From Streptomyces sp. NRRL WC-3626 (GTDB lineage: Bacteria > Actinomycetota > Actinomycetes > Streptomycetales > Streptomycetaceae): 64,000 bases of DNA. The translations under genes were made by a program, and so were the position numbers. Every line of letters starts with the position of its first letter. Within the stretch, counting starts at the first letter, position 1. The stretch spans positions 1 to 64,000 of the forward strand of contig NZ_JOCA01000014.1 of the NCBI RefSeq assembly GCF_000718785.1. Reading direction: 5' to 3'. This document shows, in pieces, positions 48,401-57,083 of the stretch. A model generated the notes under the pieces. The model saw only the letters and a list, made by a program, of their open reading frames with translations, did no database searches and was not told the origin of the DNA.

Positions 48401-49840
48401 TCCGCGCGGGGCGCGCAGCTTCCGCAGCGGCCATGCGTGCAGCGGGCGGGTGAGCCACTGGGCCCGGAAGGTGCGGTCGGTGAGGGAGCAGGTGACCCGC
48501 AGGCGGTGCGGTGTCTCCAGGAACACGACGTCGACGGCGAGCGTGTCGCCGTCGGTCCAGCCGCCGCTCACGGCGGCCGGGACGGGCTTCTCGGCGGTCG
48601 TCCAGCCGGGCCCGCCGAACCGTGCGCCGAACCGCTCGCCGTCCTCGGTGAGGGTCAGGGTCCAGCCGCCGTCGGCTTCCGCCGTGACCTCGGCCGCGGT
48701 CAGCCCCGGCTGGTCCTCGCAGGTCCCGCCGTACGGGGTGAACGCGGCGCCGGACCAGTGCCCGGCCCGCTCCCGGGGTACGGGGCCGCCCTCGGCCGGG
48801 GGCAGGGCGAGCCGGCCCAGACGCTGTCGCAGGGCGGTGTCCGCGGCCTCCCGGCCGGTCGGCGGAGCGGGGTGGAAGGCGGGCAGGAGATGCCGCCAGA
48901 CCAGGTCGAGGTACTCCTGCATCCGCTCGGTGCCCGTGGTCGCGGCGATCACCGCGTCGTGCTCGGGCAGGACGACGCAGAACTGCCCGTACGCCCCGTC
49001 GCCCCGGAAGCCGTGCCGTGAGATCCAGAACTGGTGGCCGTAGCCGCGGTCCCAGTCCTGCCGGTCCTGCTCCCCCATGGCGCCGGCGGTCGCCACATGC
49101 GGTCGGGAGGCGCGGGCGACCCAGCCCTCGGGCAGCAGCCGCTTGCCCTGCCACACCCCGTCGTCCAGGTAGAGCTGTCCGAGCCGGGCCACGGCGTCGG
49201 TGGCGGCGTGCAGTCCGCTGAAGCCGATCTCGCGGCCGGTCCTGTCCCGCTGCCACAGCGCCTCGCCGATGCCCAGCGGGTCGAAGAGCCGGGGCCGCAG
49301 ATACTCGGTGAGGGTCTGCCCGGTGACCCGCTGCACGATCGCGCCGAGCGTGTACGTACACGGCTGGTTGTAGGCGAAGACGGTGCCCGGGTCCTGCTGC
49401 GGCGGCTGGAGCAGGAAGCCGCGTACCGGCTCGGCGGGGTCGGCACCGAACGCCGCGTCGACGGTCTCGCTCTCGTGTCCGCTGGCCATGGACGCCACGT
49501 GCCGGACCAGCATGGCCCGGCTGCGCGGGTCGGTGATGTCGGCCTCGAACTCCGGGAAGTACGACAGCACCGGCGCGTCGAAGTCGATCAGCCCCTCGCC
49601 CTCGGCGAGGGCGGCGGCGGTCGCCGTGAAGCTCTTGCTGAGCGAGTACAGCAGCTGGGGCCGTCCGGCGGTGTACGGCGCCCACCAGCCGGAGGCGACG
49701 AGCCGGCCGTGGCGCAGGATCATCAGTCCGTGCGGCTCGATGTCCGGGGCGGCCTCGAGGGCGTCGAGGAAGGCGTGGACGCCGGACGCGTCGACGCCCT
49801 GGGCGGCGGGCTCGGAGGCGGGGAGCGGATGGGTGGTCAT
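48371..49840 (-). CDS. Serine hydrolase, beta-lactamase/esterase class C family
   Basis: 489 aa from ATG 49840 (GCAGGA about 9 bases upstream); the open frame upstream to 50110 is not protein-like. It has the SxxK nucleophile motif LLYSLSKSFTATAAALAEGEG (about residues 70-90) and YNQ as the second motif (FAYNQPCTYTLGAIVQRVTG), as in EstB-like esterases and class C beta-lactamases. The C-terminal about 130 residues form an additional beta domain (GPVPRERAGHWSGAAFTPYGG). No signal peptide is evident. It overlaps the kinase-like gene tail to tail and diverges from the F420/LLM gene. Confidence 0.87.
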   Translation of the reverse strand: MTTHPLPASEPAAQGVDASGVHAFLDALEAAPDIEPHGLMILRHGRLVASGWWAPYTAGRPQLLYSLSKSFTATAAALAEGEGLIDFDAPVLSYFPEFEADITDPRSRAMLVRHVASMASGHESETVDAAFGADPAEPVRGFLLQPPQQDPGTVFAYNQPCTYTLGAIVQRVTGQTLTEYLRPRLFDPLGIGEALWQRDRTGREIGFSGLHAATDAVARLGQLYLDDGVWQGKRLLPEGWVARASRPHVATAGAMGEQDRQDWDRGYGHQFWISRHGFRGDGAYGQFCVVLPEHDAVIAATTGTERMQEYLDLVWRHLLPAFHPAPPTGREAADTALRQRLGRLALPPAEGGPVPRERAGHWSGAAFTPYGGTCEDQPGLTAAEVTAEADGGWTLTLTEDGERFGARFGGPGWTTAEKPVPAAVSGGWTDGDTLAVDVVFLETPHRLRVTCSLTDRTFRAQWLTRPLHAWPLRKLRAPRGSVRGGAERP

Positions 49841-49913
49841 GACAGGCATCCTGCCCGGGTCCCCGCCGGGTGATCCATCGTTTTCCCGGCCCCGGGCCGG
49901 GGACCCGGGACGC

Positions 49914-50900
49914 ATGGTGCGAATCGGGTACACGATGATGACAGAGCAGGCCGGGCCTCGTGAGCTGGTCGCCCATGTGGTGCGGGCCGAGGAGGCGGGC
50001 TTCGACTTCTCGGTGACCTCCGACCACTCCTTCCCGTGGCTGGCGTCGCAGGGGCACGCGCCGTACGCCTGGAGCGTGCTGGGCGCGGCGGCACAGGCCA
50101 CCTCGCGCATCCCGCTGATGACGTACGTGACCTGTCCGACGTTCCGCTACCACCCGGCGGTGGTGGCGCAGAAGGCGGCGACGGTGCAGCTGCTGTCCGA
50201 GGGCCGGTTCCGGCTGGGGCTCGGCTCCGGCGAGAACCTCAACGAGCACGTGGTGGGCGGCGGCTGGCCGTCGGTGGACGTACGGCACGAGATGCTCGAG
50301 GAGGCGGTGGAGATCATCCGCGCCCTGTTCGGGGGCGGACACGTGAACCACCGGGGCACCCACTTCGACGTCGAGTCGGCCCGGTTGTGGGACGTGCCGG
50401 ACGAGCCGCCGCCGATCGGTGTCGCGGTGTCGGGGCAGCGGTCCTGCGCCCTCGCGGGCCGGCTCGCCGACCTGGTGATCGCCACGGAGCCGAAGGCGGA
50501 GCTGCTGGACGCCTTCGACCGGCACGGCGGGCAGGGCAAGCCGCGGGTCGGTCAGCTTCCCGTCTGCTACGACCCCGACCGGGAGGCGGCCGTGGCGCGC
50601 GCCCATGACCAGTTCCGCTGGTTCGGCAACGGCTGGAAGGTCAACTCCGAGCTGCCGCACCCGGACTCCTTCGCGTCGGCGACGCAGTTCGTGCGGCCCG
50701 AGGACGTCGCCGCGTCGATCCCGTGCGGCCGCGACCCGGCGGACTTCGTCGAGGCCGTCCGCCCGTACGCCGAGGCGGGCTTCACCGAGATCGCCCTGGT
50801 GCAGATCGGCGGCGAGTCGCAGCCGGCGTATCTGGACTGGTCGGAGAAGACGCTGCTGCCGGCGCTGCGGGACGCCTTCGGCGGGCCGGACGGCCGGTGA
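49914..50900 (+). CDS. LLM-class F420-dependent oxidoreductase, G6PDH-like subfamily
   Basis: 328 aa TIM-barrel of the luciferase-like monooxygenase type. VRIGYTMMTEQAGPRELVAHVVRAEEAGFDFSVTSDHSFPWLASQGHAPYAWSVLGAAAQAT at the N-terminus and GRFRLGLGSGENLNEHVVGGGWP in the middle identify the F420-dependent glucose-6-phosphate-dehydrogenase-like subfamily. The cofactor is most probably F420. The substrate is open: most members outside Fgd proper are uncharacterised. Divergent from the serine hydrolase gene with a 73-base gap. Confidence 0.87.
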   Translation: MVRIGYTMMTEQAGPRELVAHVVRAEEAGFDFSVTSDHSFPWLASQGHAPYAWSVLGAAAQATSRIPLMTYVTCPTFRYHPAVVAQKAATVQLLSEGRFRLGLGSGENLNEHVVGGGWPSVDVRHEMLEEAVEIIRALFGGGHVNHRGTHFDVESARLWDVPDEPPPIGVAVSGQRSCALAGRLADLVIATEPKAELLDAFDRHGGQGKPRVGQLPVCYDPDREAAVARAHDQFRWFGNGWKVNSELPHPDSFASATQFVRPEDVAASIPCGRDPADFVEAVRPYAEAGFTEIALVQIGGESQPAYLDWSEKTLLPALRDAFGGPDGR

Positions 50901-50917
50901 TTCACCCGTAGGGCCGA

Positions 50918-50941
50918 GCATCTCGCGGGGATGCGGGGTAC
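50918..50941 (+). promoter_or_regulatory. SigB-type promoter for the SsgA-like gene
   Basis: GCAT (50918-50921), a 14-base spacer and GGGTAC (50936-50941) fit GNNT-N14-16-GGGTAC exactly. The start codon of the SsgA-like gene is 52 bases downstream of the -10. Confidence 0.52.
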
Positions 50942-50992
50942 TAGAGGGCTTTACGTCGGTTCGTCACGTCGCTTCGTCCCGGAGGCCCTTTC

Positions 50993-51418
50993 GTGAACTC
51001 GTTCGTGCACAAGACCCTGGTGGTGGAGCTCCAGGCGGGCGACACGGACCGCTTTCCCGTGCTCGCCCATCTGAGCTACGACCCGTCCGACCCGTTCGCC
51101 GTCACCGTCGTCTTCAGCCACGACGGCCGCATCCTCGCCCGCTGGCAGCTGGACCGGGAGATGGTCACCGAGGGGCTCACCCGCCCGGTGGGCATCGGCG
51201 ACGTACGGCTGCGGCCCCAGGCGCGGGGCGTGGAGCGGGAGCTGCGGATGGAGTTCCTCGGTGAGGCGCACGCCGACGGCGGCCGGCACCACGCGGTGGT
51301 GTTCGCGTGGGCCGAGACCATCGGCGAGTTCCTGCATGAGACCCGGCGGATGGTGCCGCCGGGCCGCGAGGAGGTCCGCGTGGACGACTTCCTCGCGGAC
51401 GTCCTCGCCGGCACATGA
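50993..51418 (+). CDS. SsgA-like sporulation/cell-division protein (SALP)
   Basis: 141 aa, GTG start with GGAGG 7 bases upstream. It matches the SsgA-like family unique to sporulating actinomycetes: FPVLAHLSYDPSDPFAVTVVFSHDGRILARWQLDREMVTEGLTRPVGIGDVRLRP, including the YDPxDPFAV and W-x2-DRE blocks. SALPs steer septum placement and spore-wall remodelling. The paralogue cannot be assigned. A promoter of the SigB type lies upstream, which would link it to stress. Converges with the DUF6328 gene, 7 bases between stops. Confidence 0.88.
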   Translation: MNSFVHKTLVVELQAGDTDRFPVLAHLSYDPSDPFAVTVVFSHDGRILARWQLDREMVTEGLTRPVGIGDVRLRPQARGVERELRMEFLGEAHADGGRHHAVVFAWAETIGEFLHETRRMVPPGREEVRVDDFLADVLAGT

Positions 51419-51425
51419 CCTCCGG

Positions 51426-51923
51426 TCAGCGCGTGGTGTGCCGGTACCGGGCCCACATCGGCAGACCGAACCAGCACAGCAGGTACCAGCCGACCACCCC
51501 GGCCACCAGATACGGGACGAAGTCGTCGTGGGTGGCGACACGCAGGATGAGCAGCAGGGAACAGCTGGTGGTGGCGAGCAGCAGCAGGAGGCCGAGCAGG
51601 GTGAGCCGGGAAGCCCACTGCACGGCCTGCGCCTTGATGCGCCGTCCGGAGACCAGCCGGTGCAGGGAGACGGGACCGATGAGGGCGCCGGTGGCGCAGG
51701 CGCCCAGCACCACCGTGACGAGGTAGATCGTCTGGTCCATGTCGGACAGCCTGGCGTAGGTCGGGGTGAAGACGACGGTCAGCAGGAAGCCGAAGAGGAT
51801 CTGCACCCCCATCTGGGCGACCCGGACCTCCTGGATGAGTTCCGTCCACATCCGGTCCGCCCGCTCCTCCTGCGTCTCGTTGCGCCCTCTGCGCTCGTTC
51901 GCGCCCTGCTCCGTCTCCGGCAC
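51426..51923 (-). CDS. DUF6328-like membrane protein
   Basis: 165 aa, GTG start. An N-terminal charged region (ETEQGANERRGRNETQEERADRMWTELIQEVRVAQ) precedes four hydrophobic segments: GVQILFGFLLTVVFTP, IYLVTVVLGACATGALIG, LTLLGLLLLLATTSCSLLLIL and YLVAGVVGWYLLCWFGLP. The order matches the DUF6328 family of actinobacterial membrane proteins, function unknown. Divergent from the next small gene. Confidence 0.78.
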   Translation of the reverse strand: MPETEQGANERRGRNETQEERADRMWTELIQEVRVAQMGVQILFGFLLTVVFTPTYARLSDMDQTIYLVTVVLGACATGALIGPVSLHRLVSGRRIKAQAVQWASRLTLLGLLLLLATTSCSLLLILRVATHDDFVPYLVAGVVGWYLLCWFGLPMWARYRHTTR

Positions 51924-52072
51924 CGTGCCTCCCCTGGGTGTACGACATGGATGTCCTCACCCGAGTGCCCCGTTCGGCGCGGTTCTTGCCGGGCCGGGGG
52001 CCGGTTTGGGGGCGCGGGTCACGGTTACACGGACGGCTCGACGTCAACGAGGCCGAGGAGGTCGTGGGAGGC

Positions 52073-52411
52073 ATGTCGGACACCGAACTCACCGTGACGA
52101 TGAGCGGCGGGGGCGAGGCGGACGCCCGCGCCGTCGTGGGAGTCCTGGAGGAGACGTTCGGGACGCCCGCGCAGCGGCCCCGGGGCGAGGACGCGACGGT
52201 GCGCGTGGCGACGTTCGCCGGGGAGGGACACGGCGGCGCCGGGCGGACGGAGGCGGGGCCGCTGTCGGCGCCGGTGACCGTCACCGTGCAGGGGACCCCG
52301 GAAGCGGTGCGGCGGGCGAGCGACACCCTCGCGCGGTCCTTCACGGCGCGCGACGAGGGTGCCGCCTCCGGCGACCAGGAGCAGGAACGGCAGCTGCTCC
52401 TGGAGCCGTGA
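52073..52411 (+). CDS. Small hypothetical protein
   Basis: 112 aa from ATG 52073 (MSDTELTVTMSGGGEADARAVVGVLEETFG). A GTG three codons upstream (52064) is an alternative, because GGGAGG is too close to the ATG. Two short beta-alpha units are suggested (LTVTMSGG...VVGVLEETFG and APVTVTVQGTPEAVRRASDTLARSF), with an acidic Gln-rich end. No family recognised. It converges with the aldo/keto reductase (9-base gap). Confidence 0.6.
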   Translation: MSDTELTVTMSGGGEADARAVVGVLEETFGTPAQRPRGEDATVRVATFAGEGHGGAGRTEAGPLSAPVTVTVQGTPEAVRRASDTLARSFTARDEGAASGDQEQERQLLLEP

Positions 52412-52420
52412 CGCCGGCCG

Positions 52421-53404
52421 CTACCAGCGGGCCTCGACCTGGTCCTTGATCCGCCGCTGGTAGAGATCCCGGATCGCGGTGAGGGTCTCCTCGGACAGCT
52501 CGGGCAGCCGGGCGGCCTCCGCGTTGGCGCGGGCCTGGGCGGGCGTACGGGCGCCGGGGATGACGGTGGTGACACCGGGCTGCCGGACGATCCAGCGCAG
52601 GGCCAGCTGGGCCGGGGTGTATCCCTCGGGGGCGAGCGCGGCGAACTCGGCGGCGGCCTCGACACCGGTCGCGTAGTCCACACCGGAGAAGGTCTCACCC
52701 TGGTCGAAGGCCTCGCCGTGCCGGTTGAAGGCGCGGTGGTCGTTCTCGGCGAAGACGGTGTCCCGGGTGTACTTGCCGGACAGCAGTCCGGAGGCGAGCG
52801 GGACGCGGGCGATGATGCCGACGCCGGCCTCACGGGCGGCCGGGAGCACCTCGAGCAGCGGCTTCATACGGAACGGGTTGAGGATGATCTGCACGCTCGC
52901 CACGTTCGGCCGGGCGATCGCGGTGAGCGCCTCCGCGCACGTCTCCACGCTGACGCCGTAGGCGGCGACGCGCTCCTCCTCGACCAGGGTGTCGAGGGCG
53001 TCGAAGACCTCGTCGGTGGAGTAGACGGGCGTGGGCGGGCAGTGCAGCTGTACCAGGTCGACACGGTCGACGCCGAGGTTGCGCCGCGAACGGTCGTTCC
53101 AGGCGCGGAAGTTGTCCAGCACGTAGTTCTCGGGGATCTGGTCGGCCCGGCGGCCCATCTTGGTGGCGACCAGTACATGCAGATCGGGCCGTCCGCTGAG
53201 GAAGGACGCGATGGTCTGCTCGCTGCGTCCGTCGCCGTAGACGTCGGCGGTGTCGAAGAAGGTGACGCCCGACTCGGCGGCGGTCTCCAGGACCGCGAGG
53301 GCTTCCTTGTCGTCGACGTCGCCCCAGTCCGCCCCGAGTTGCCAGGTGCCGAGACCGATCACGGAGGCGTGCTGTTGCGACCTGTCGAATGTGCGCTCGT
53401 CCAT
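52421..53404 (-). CDS. Aldo/keto reductase
   Basis: 327 aa NADP-dependent (alpha/beta)8 barrel. Catalytic tetrad segments: FFDTADVYGDGRSEQ (Asp and Tyr), HVLVATKMG (Lys) and DLVQLHCPP (His). The C-terminal IPGARTPAQARANAEAA is the cofactor-binding end. Closest to the YajO/tas-like general reductase group. The substrate is not predictable. Stands alone, 30 bases from the RNase H gene's end on the same strand. Confidence 0.9.
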   Translation of the reverse strand: MDERTFDRSQQHASVIGLGTWQLGADWGDVDDKEALAVLETAAESGVTFFDTADVYGDGRSEQTIASFLSGRPDLHVLVATKMGRRADQIPENYVLDNFRAWNDRSRRNLGVDRVDLVQLHCPPTPVYSTDEVFDALDTLVEEERVAAYGVSVETCAEALTAIARPNVASVQIILNPFRMKPLLEVLPAAREAGVGIIARVPLASGLLSGKYTRDTVFAENDHRAFNRHGEAFDQGETFSGVDYATGVEAAAEFAALAPEGYTPAQLALRWIVRQPGVTTVIPGARTPAQARANAEAARLPELSEETLTAIRDLYQRRIKDQVEARW

Positions 53405-53434
53405 GGACGTCAGTGTGTCATCCGTCCCGGCCGG

Positions 53435-54145
53435 TCAGGCGCTCTGGGCCGTCCGGCATTCGGGGTGGCCCCAGCCCTTGTCGTTCTTGGCGATCGTCTC
53501 ACCGGCCGCGTAGGAGCGGCCGCACAGGCAGCGGCCGGGGAACTTGGCCTTGAGCGTGCGGGACGAGGAGCCGCCGCCGCGCTGCCGGGGCGCCTTGGCC
53601 CCGCCGGAGGCGCGCTTCGCCGCGCCGCCCGCCGGGCGGTCCGGGACGGCCGGCGGCTCGGGCGAGCCCTGTTCGCTGCCGGCGTTCTCCTGGACGGTGG
53701 CCGCCTGGCCGGCCGCGCGGTCGGCGAAGTCGTTGAGCCGGTCACCGTCGACCTGGTGGGCGGGGACGTAGCGGAACTCGACCGAGCGGCCCTGGAGGAG
53801 TTCGTCGATACGGACGACGAGTTCCTGGTTGGCGACCGGCTTGCCGCCCGCCGTACGCCAGCCGTTGCGCTTCCAGCCGGGCAGCCAGGTGGTGACGGCC
53901 TTCATGGCGTACTGCGAGTCCATCCGGACCTCGAGCGGCACGCCCGGGTCGGTCGACGCCAGCAGCCGCTCCAGGGCGGTGAGTTCGGCGATGTTGTTGG
54001 TGGCCCTGCCGAGCGCTCCGGCCTCCCAGCGGACCGGCTTCTCGGCGGCGTCGGCGACCACCCAGGCCCAGCCGGCGGGTCCTGGATTTCCCTTCGAAGC
54101 CCCGTCGCACGCGGCCACCACACGTTCACGCATGCGCCCGATCAT
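53435..54145 (-). CDS. rnhA: RNase HI with C-terminal cysteine-rich extension
   Basis: 236 aa. Catalytic residues of ribonuclease HI are visible: Asp in VAACDGASKGNPGPAGWAWVV, Glu in TNNIAELTALERLL, Asp in VRMDSQYAMKAV, and the last Asp in RLNDFADRAA. The RNase domain ends at about residue 150; a Pro/Gly/Lys-rich linker leads to a C-terminal module CLCGRSYAAGETIAKNDKGWGHPEC resembling a small zinc-binding knuckle. ATG 54145 forms an ATGA overlap with the VOC gene stop, so translation is coupled; ATG 54133 is the alternative. Confidence 0.87.
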   Translation of the reverse strand: MIGRMRERVVAACDGASKGNPGPAGWAWVVADAAEKPVRWEAGALGRATNNIAELTALERLLASTDPGVPLEVRMDSQYAMKAVTTWLPGWKRNGWRTAGGKPVANQELVVRIDELLQGRSVEFRYVPAHQVDGDRLNDFADRAAGQAATVQENAGSEQGSPEPPAVPDRPAGGAAKRASGGAKAPRQRGGGSSSRTLKAKFPGRCLCGRSYAAGETIAKNDKGWGHPECRTAQSA

Positions 54146-54936
54146 GCCACGCCGGTCGTCTTCGGCGGCTCGCCGGTGGTGCTGCCGAGGTCGATCACCG
54201 AGAAGTCGGCGCCCTGCGGGTCGCTGATCGCCGCGAACCGGCCGAAGGGCGTGTCCATCGGCCCGAACCGCAGCACACCGCCCCGCTCGGTGGCACGGGC
54301 CACCGCCTCGTCGCAGTCGGTCACGGTGAAGTAGACGTTGATGTACGGGGGCATATCCGGCGGGAAGTCCTCCGTCATCCGCATCCGGCCGAGCACGCTG
54401 CGCTCGCCGAGGTCGTAGACGCGGAAGTCCACCTCGTGCTCGAGCCGCTCGGCACGGTAGGAGAACACGGCGGGGAAGAACGCGTCGGACTTCTCCGGTT
54501 CGCGGGTGAAGACCTCCGCCCAGCAGTACGCGCCCGGCTCGGCCACCGCGCCGAAGCCCTCGTGGGTGCCGGCCTGCCAGAGGCCGAAGACGACCCCGCC
54601 GGGGTCGCGGGCCAGGCACATCGTGCCGAAGTCGGCGACCCGCATCGGCTCCAACAGCAGTTCGCCGCCGTGGTCGCGGATCCGGGCGGCGGTCGCGGCG
54701 GCGTCCTCGGCCGCGAGGTACAGGCACCACTGGGAGGTGCCCTCCTGGCCGGGCATCGGCGGTACGACGGCCGCCACCGCCCTGCCGTCGACCCGGGCCT
54801 CGGCGTACCCGCCGAACTCCGTCGACGCCTCGGCGAAACTCCAGCCGAGGACGTCCCCGTAGAACCGCTTGGCCGCCTCGACGTCGGCGAACATCGCGTC
54901 GGCCCAGCAGGGGGTCCCTTCGGGCTGCACGACCAT
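54142..54936 (-). CDS. VOC-family protein, two glyoxalase-like domains
   Basis: 264 aa with two vicinal-oxygen-chelate domains (residues about 1-125 and 130-255): PCWADAMFADVEAAKRFYGDVLGWSFAEA, then FGLWQAGTHEGFGAVAEPGAYCWAEVFTREPEKSDAFFPAVFSY. This matches the tandem VOC proteins often annotated as hydroxylases or lyases near antibiotic clusters. Metal ligands are partly kept, but the activity is not predictable. It overlaps the RNase HI gene by 4 bases. Confidence 0.85.
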   Translation of the reverse strand: MVVQPEGTPCWADAMFADVEAAKRFYGDVLGWSFAEASTEFGGYAEARVDGRAVAAVVPPMPGQEGTSQWCLYLAAEDAAATAARIRDHGGELLLEPMRVADFGTMCLARDPGGVVFGLWQAGTHEGFGAVAEPGAYCWAEVFTREPEKSDAFFPAVFSYRAERLEHEVDFRVYDLGERSVLGRMRMTEDFPPDMPPYINVYFTVTDCDEAVARATERGGVLRFGPMDTPFGRFAAISDPQGADFSVIDLGSTTGEPPKTTGVA

Positions 54937-55091
54937 GCCCGCACCCCTTCCCGGACGGTGAACGCTCCCCCTTCACGCTAACCACCCCCCCCCTTCGGCC
55001 CGCCAATCCGCGGGCAGTCGTGCCGCAGGGCGATCGGGGAGGGTGGACGCGACGGCACCCCGCCGGCGCCGGGCGGCCCGCCCCGGGCGCG

Positions 55092-55574
55092 TCACTCGCC
55101 GGCGTACGCCTTCTCCAGTTCCGCGATGTCGAGTTTGGTCATCGTCATCATGGATTTCATCGCCCGGTCCGCCTTCCGCCGGTCCGGATCGCCGATCATC
55201 TCGGTCAGCCGTACGGCGTTGACCTGCCACGAGACGCCGAAGCGGTCCTTCAGCCAGCCGCACGGCCCGTGCTCGCCGCCGCCCTCGACGAGCTTCTCCC
55301 AGTAGTGGTCGATCTCCGCCTGGTCCGCGCAGTCGAGCTGGAAGGAGATCGCCTCGTTGAACGTGAACTCGGGTCCGCCGTTCAGCGCGACGAACTTCTG
55401 GCCGTTGGCCGTGAACTCGACGGTGAGCACGGAGCCCTCGGTGCCGGGCGCGGCCCCGGTGTTGCGGACGATGTCGCCGACGCCCGAGTCGTCGAAGACC
55501 GAGACGTAGAAGTTCGCGGCCTCCTCGGCCTGGCCGTCGAACCAGAGACACGTGGTGAATCCGTCGGTGGTCAT
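55092..55574 (-). CDS. VOC-family (PhnB-like) protein
   Basis: 160 aa, ATG with GGAGG 8 bases upstream. PhnB-type glyoxalase fold: TTCLWFDGQAEEAANFYVSVFDDSGVGDIVRNT, GQKFVALNGGPEFTFNEAISFQLDCADQAEIDHYWEKLVEGGGEHGPCGWLKDRFGVSWQV. Similar proteins are annotated 3-demethylubiquinone-9 3-methyltransferase-like. Function unknown. Divergent from the clpP operon over a 232-base gap with an inverted repeat. Confidence 0.85.
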   Translation of the reverse strand: MTTDGFTTCLWFDGQAEEAANFYVSVFDDSGVGDIVRNTGAAPGTEGSVLTVEFTANGQKFVALNGGPEFTFNEAISFQLDCADQAEIDHYWEKLVEGGGEHGPCGWLKDRFGVSWQVNAVRLTEMIGDPDRRKADRAMKSMMTMTKLDIAELEKAYAGE

Positions 55575-55683
55575 GAGAGGTACCTCCTGGGCGTGGAACG
55601 CGGTCATGAGTGGTGACCCGTCCCGGCCCCGCGACTCATCGGTGCGGCCCCGGATTCATCCGTACGGCGGTCCGCGCGGGCCG

Positions 55684-55715
55684 CTCTGCCCGCGGCGAAT
55701 CTGCCGCGGGCAGAG
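55684..55715. promoter_or_regulatory. 32-base inverted repeat upstream of the clpP operon, likely PopR/ClgR-type operator
   Basis: Perfect 13-base arms CTCTGCCCGCGGC (55684-55696) and GCCGCGGGCAGAG (55703-55715) around GAATCT. It is 91 bases upstream of the first clpP start. Next to a PopR-like gene, it is the obvious regulator-binding site; PopR and ClgR activate clp promoters through such palindromes. A stem-loop in the transcript is the alternative. Confidence 0.65.
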
Positions 55716-55806
55716 ATTCCCCCGTCCGCCCCCGAGGCCGTTCGAGAGTGGAGGCGCACGCGGTCGTCCCGGCCGCGTCGACGACGAGCGACCTTCAGGA
55801 GCGCCG

Positions 55807-56466
55807 ATGTCTCCACTCACCGCCGCCGGCCCGTGGCCGGTCCCGCTGCCCCGGGCCGAGGAGGGCGACACCCCGCCGACCCGGTTCGACGACCAACTCG
55901 CCGCCCAGCTGCTCGCGCAGCGGATCGTGCTGCTCGGCACCCAGGTCGACGAGGTCTCCGCCAACCGGGTCTGCGCGCAGTTGCTCATCCTGTCCGCCGA
56001 GGATCCGCGCACCGACATCAGCCTGTACGTCAACAGCCCCGGCGGCTCGGTCCACGCGGGCCTGGCCATCTACGACACGATGCGGCTGATCCCCAACGAC
56101 GTCTCCACGCTGGCCATGGGCTTCGCGGCCAGCATGGGCCAGTTCCTGCTCAGCGTCGGCACCGCGGGCAAGCGGTACGCGCTGCCGAACGCGCGGATCA
56201 TGATGCATCAGCCGTCGGGCGGCATCGGGGGCACGACCGCGGACATCGAGATCCAGGCGGAGAGCCTGGAGTTCACCAAGCGGACCATCGAGCGGATCAC
56301 CGCCGAGCACACCGGGCAGACCCCGGAGACCATCTCCCGGGACGGCGACCGGGACCGCTGGTTCACCGCCGAACAGGCCAGGGAGTACGGGATGGTCGAC
56401 CGGGTGGTGGAGTCGCTGGACGACGTCCGCCCGGCCGCCACGCGACCCAGGATGGGGCTGCGCTGA
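55807..56466 (+). CDS. clpP3: ATP-dependent Clp protease proteolytic subunit (ClpP3-like)
   Basis: 219 aa from ATG 55807 with AGGA 6 bases upstream; an open frame upstream is not ClpP. The catalytic triad is intact: Ser109 in GFAASMGQF, His134 in [11 protein letters not shown], Asp183 in [11 protein letters not shown]-terminal [11 protein letters not shown] and [22 protein letters not shown] are standard. It would form a heteromeric barrel with the following gene, which starts in its last base (TGATG). The order clpP-clpP with a PopR-like gene suggests the clpP3/clpP4 pair, from memory. Confidence 0.9.
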   Translation: MSPLTAAGPWPVPLPRAEEGDTPPTRFDDQLAAQLLAQRIVLLGTQVDEVSANRVCAQLLILSAEDPRTDISLYVNSPGGSVHAGLAIYDTMRLIPNDVSTLAMGFAASMGQFLLSVGTAGKRYALPNARIMMHQPSGGIGGTTADIEIQAESLEFTKRTIERITAEHTGQTPETISRDGDRDRWFTAEQAREYGMVDRVVESLDDVRPAATRPRMGLR

Positions 56467-57068
56467 TGGGTTCGTACACGATTCCGAACGTCGTCGAGCG
56501 CACGCCGCAGGGGGAGCGGTCGTACGACGTGTTCAGCAGGCTGCTCGCCGAACGGATCATCTTCCTGGGGACGGAGATCGACGACGGGGTCGCCAACGTC
56601 GTCATCGCGCAGCTTCTCCATCTGGAGTCGTCGGCACCGGAGAGCGAGATCGCGATCTACATCAACTCCCCCGGCGGCTCGTTCACCTCGCTGATGGCGA
56701 TCTACGACACGATGACGTTCGTGCGGGCACCGGTCTCGACGTTCTGTGTCGGGCAGGCGGCGTCCACGGCGGCCGTGCTGCTGGCGGGCGGGGATCCGGG
56801 GCGGCGGTTCGTGCTGGAGCACGCGCGGGTGCTGCTGGGGCAGCCGGCCTCGGGCGGGGCCCGCGGCACGGCGTCCGATCTGGCGCTGCGGGCCAAGGAG
56901 ATGGTGCGGATCCGCTCGCAGGTGGAGGAGGTGCTGGCCCGGCACACGCACCACGAGGTGGGGACGCTGCGGGCCGACATGGACCGCGACAAGGTGTTCA
57001 CCGCCGGGGAGGCCGTGGCGTACGGTCTCGCCGACGAGGTGCTGACCCGGCGCCTGACGGGGCTGTGA
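56466..57068 (+). CDS. clpP4: ClpP-like subunit lacking the catalytic histidine (ClpP4-like)
   Basis: 200 aa, ATG overlapping the stop of the previous clpP by one base. ClpP fold: [48 protein letters not shown]. Ser100 in [13 protein letters not shown] and Asp175 in [11 protein letters not shown] are present, but the histidine position reads [12 protein letters not shown], giving Gly125 where MMHQP/LLHQP is expected. If real, this subunit is inactive and ClpR-like, leaving catalysis to its partner. A sequencing error would need two or three base changes in that codon, so the change is probably genuine. Confidence 0.88.
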   Translation: MGSYTIPNVVERTPQGERSYDVFSRLLAERIIFLGTEIDDGVANVVIAQLLHLESSAPESEIAIYINSPGGSFTSLMAIYDTMTFVRAPVSTFCVGQAASTAAVLLAGGDPGRRFVLEHARVLLGQPASGGARGTASDLALRAKEMVRIRSQVEEVLARHTHHEVGTLRADMDRDKVFTAGEAVAYGLADEVLTRRLTGL

Positions 57069-57083
57069 GGCGCCGGGCGCGGG

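Noticed and set aside
54985..54993. Run of nine C as a phase-variable tract
   Set aside because: It lies in a noncoding gap upstream of the VOC gene and not in a promoter spacer that I can identify.
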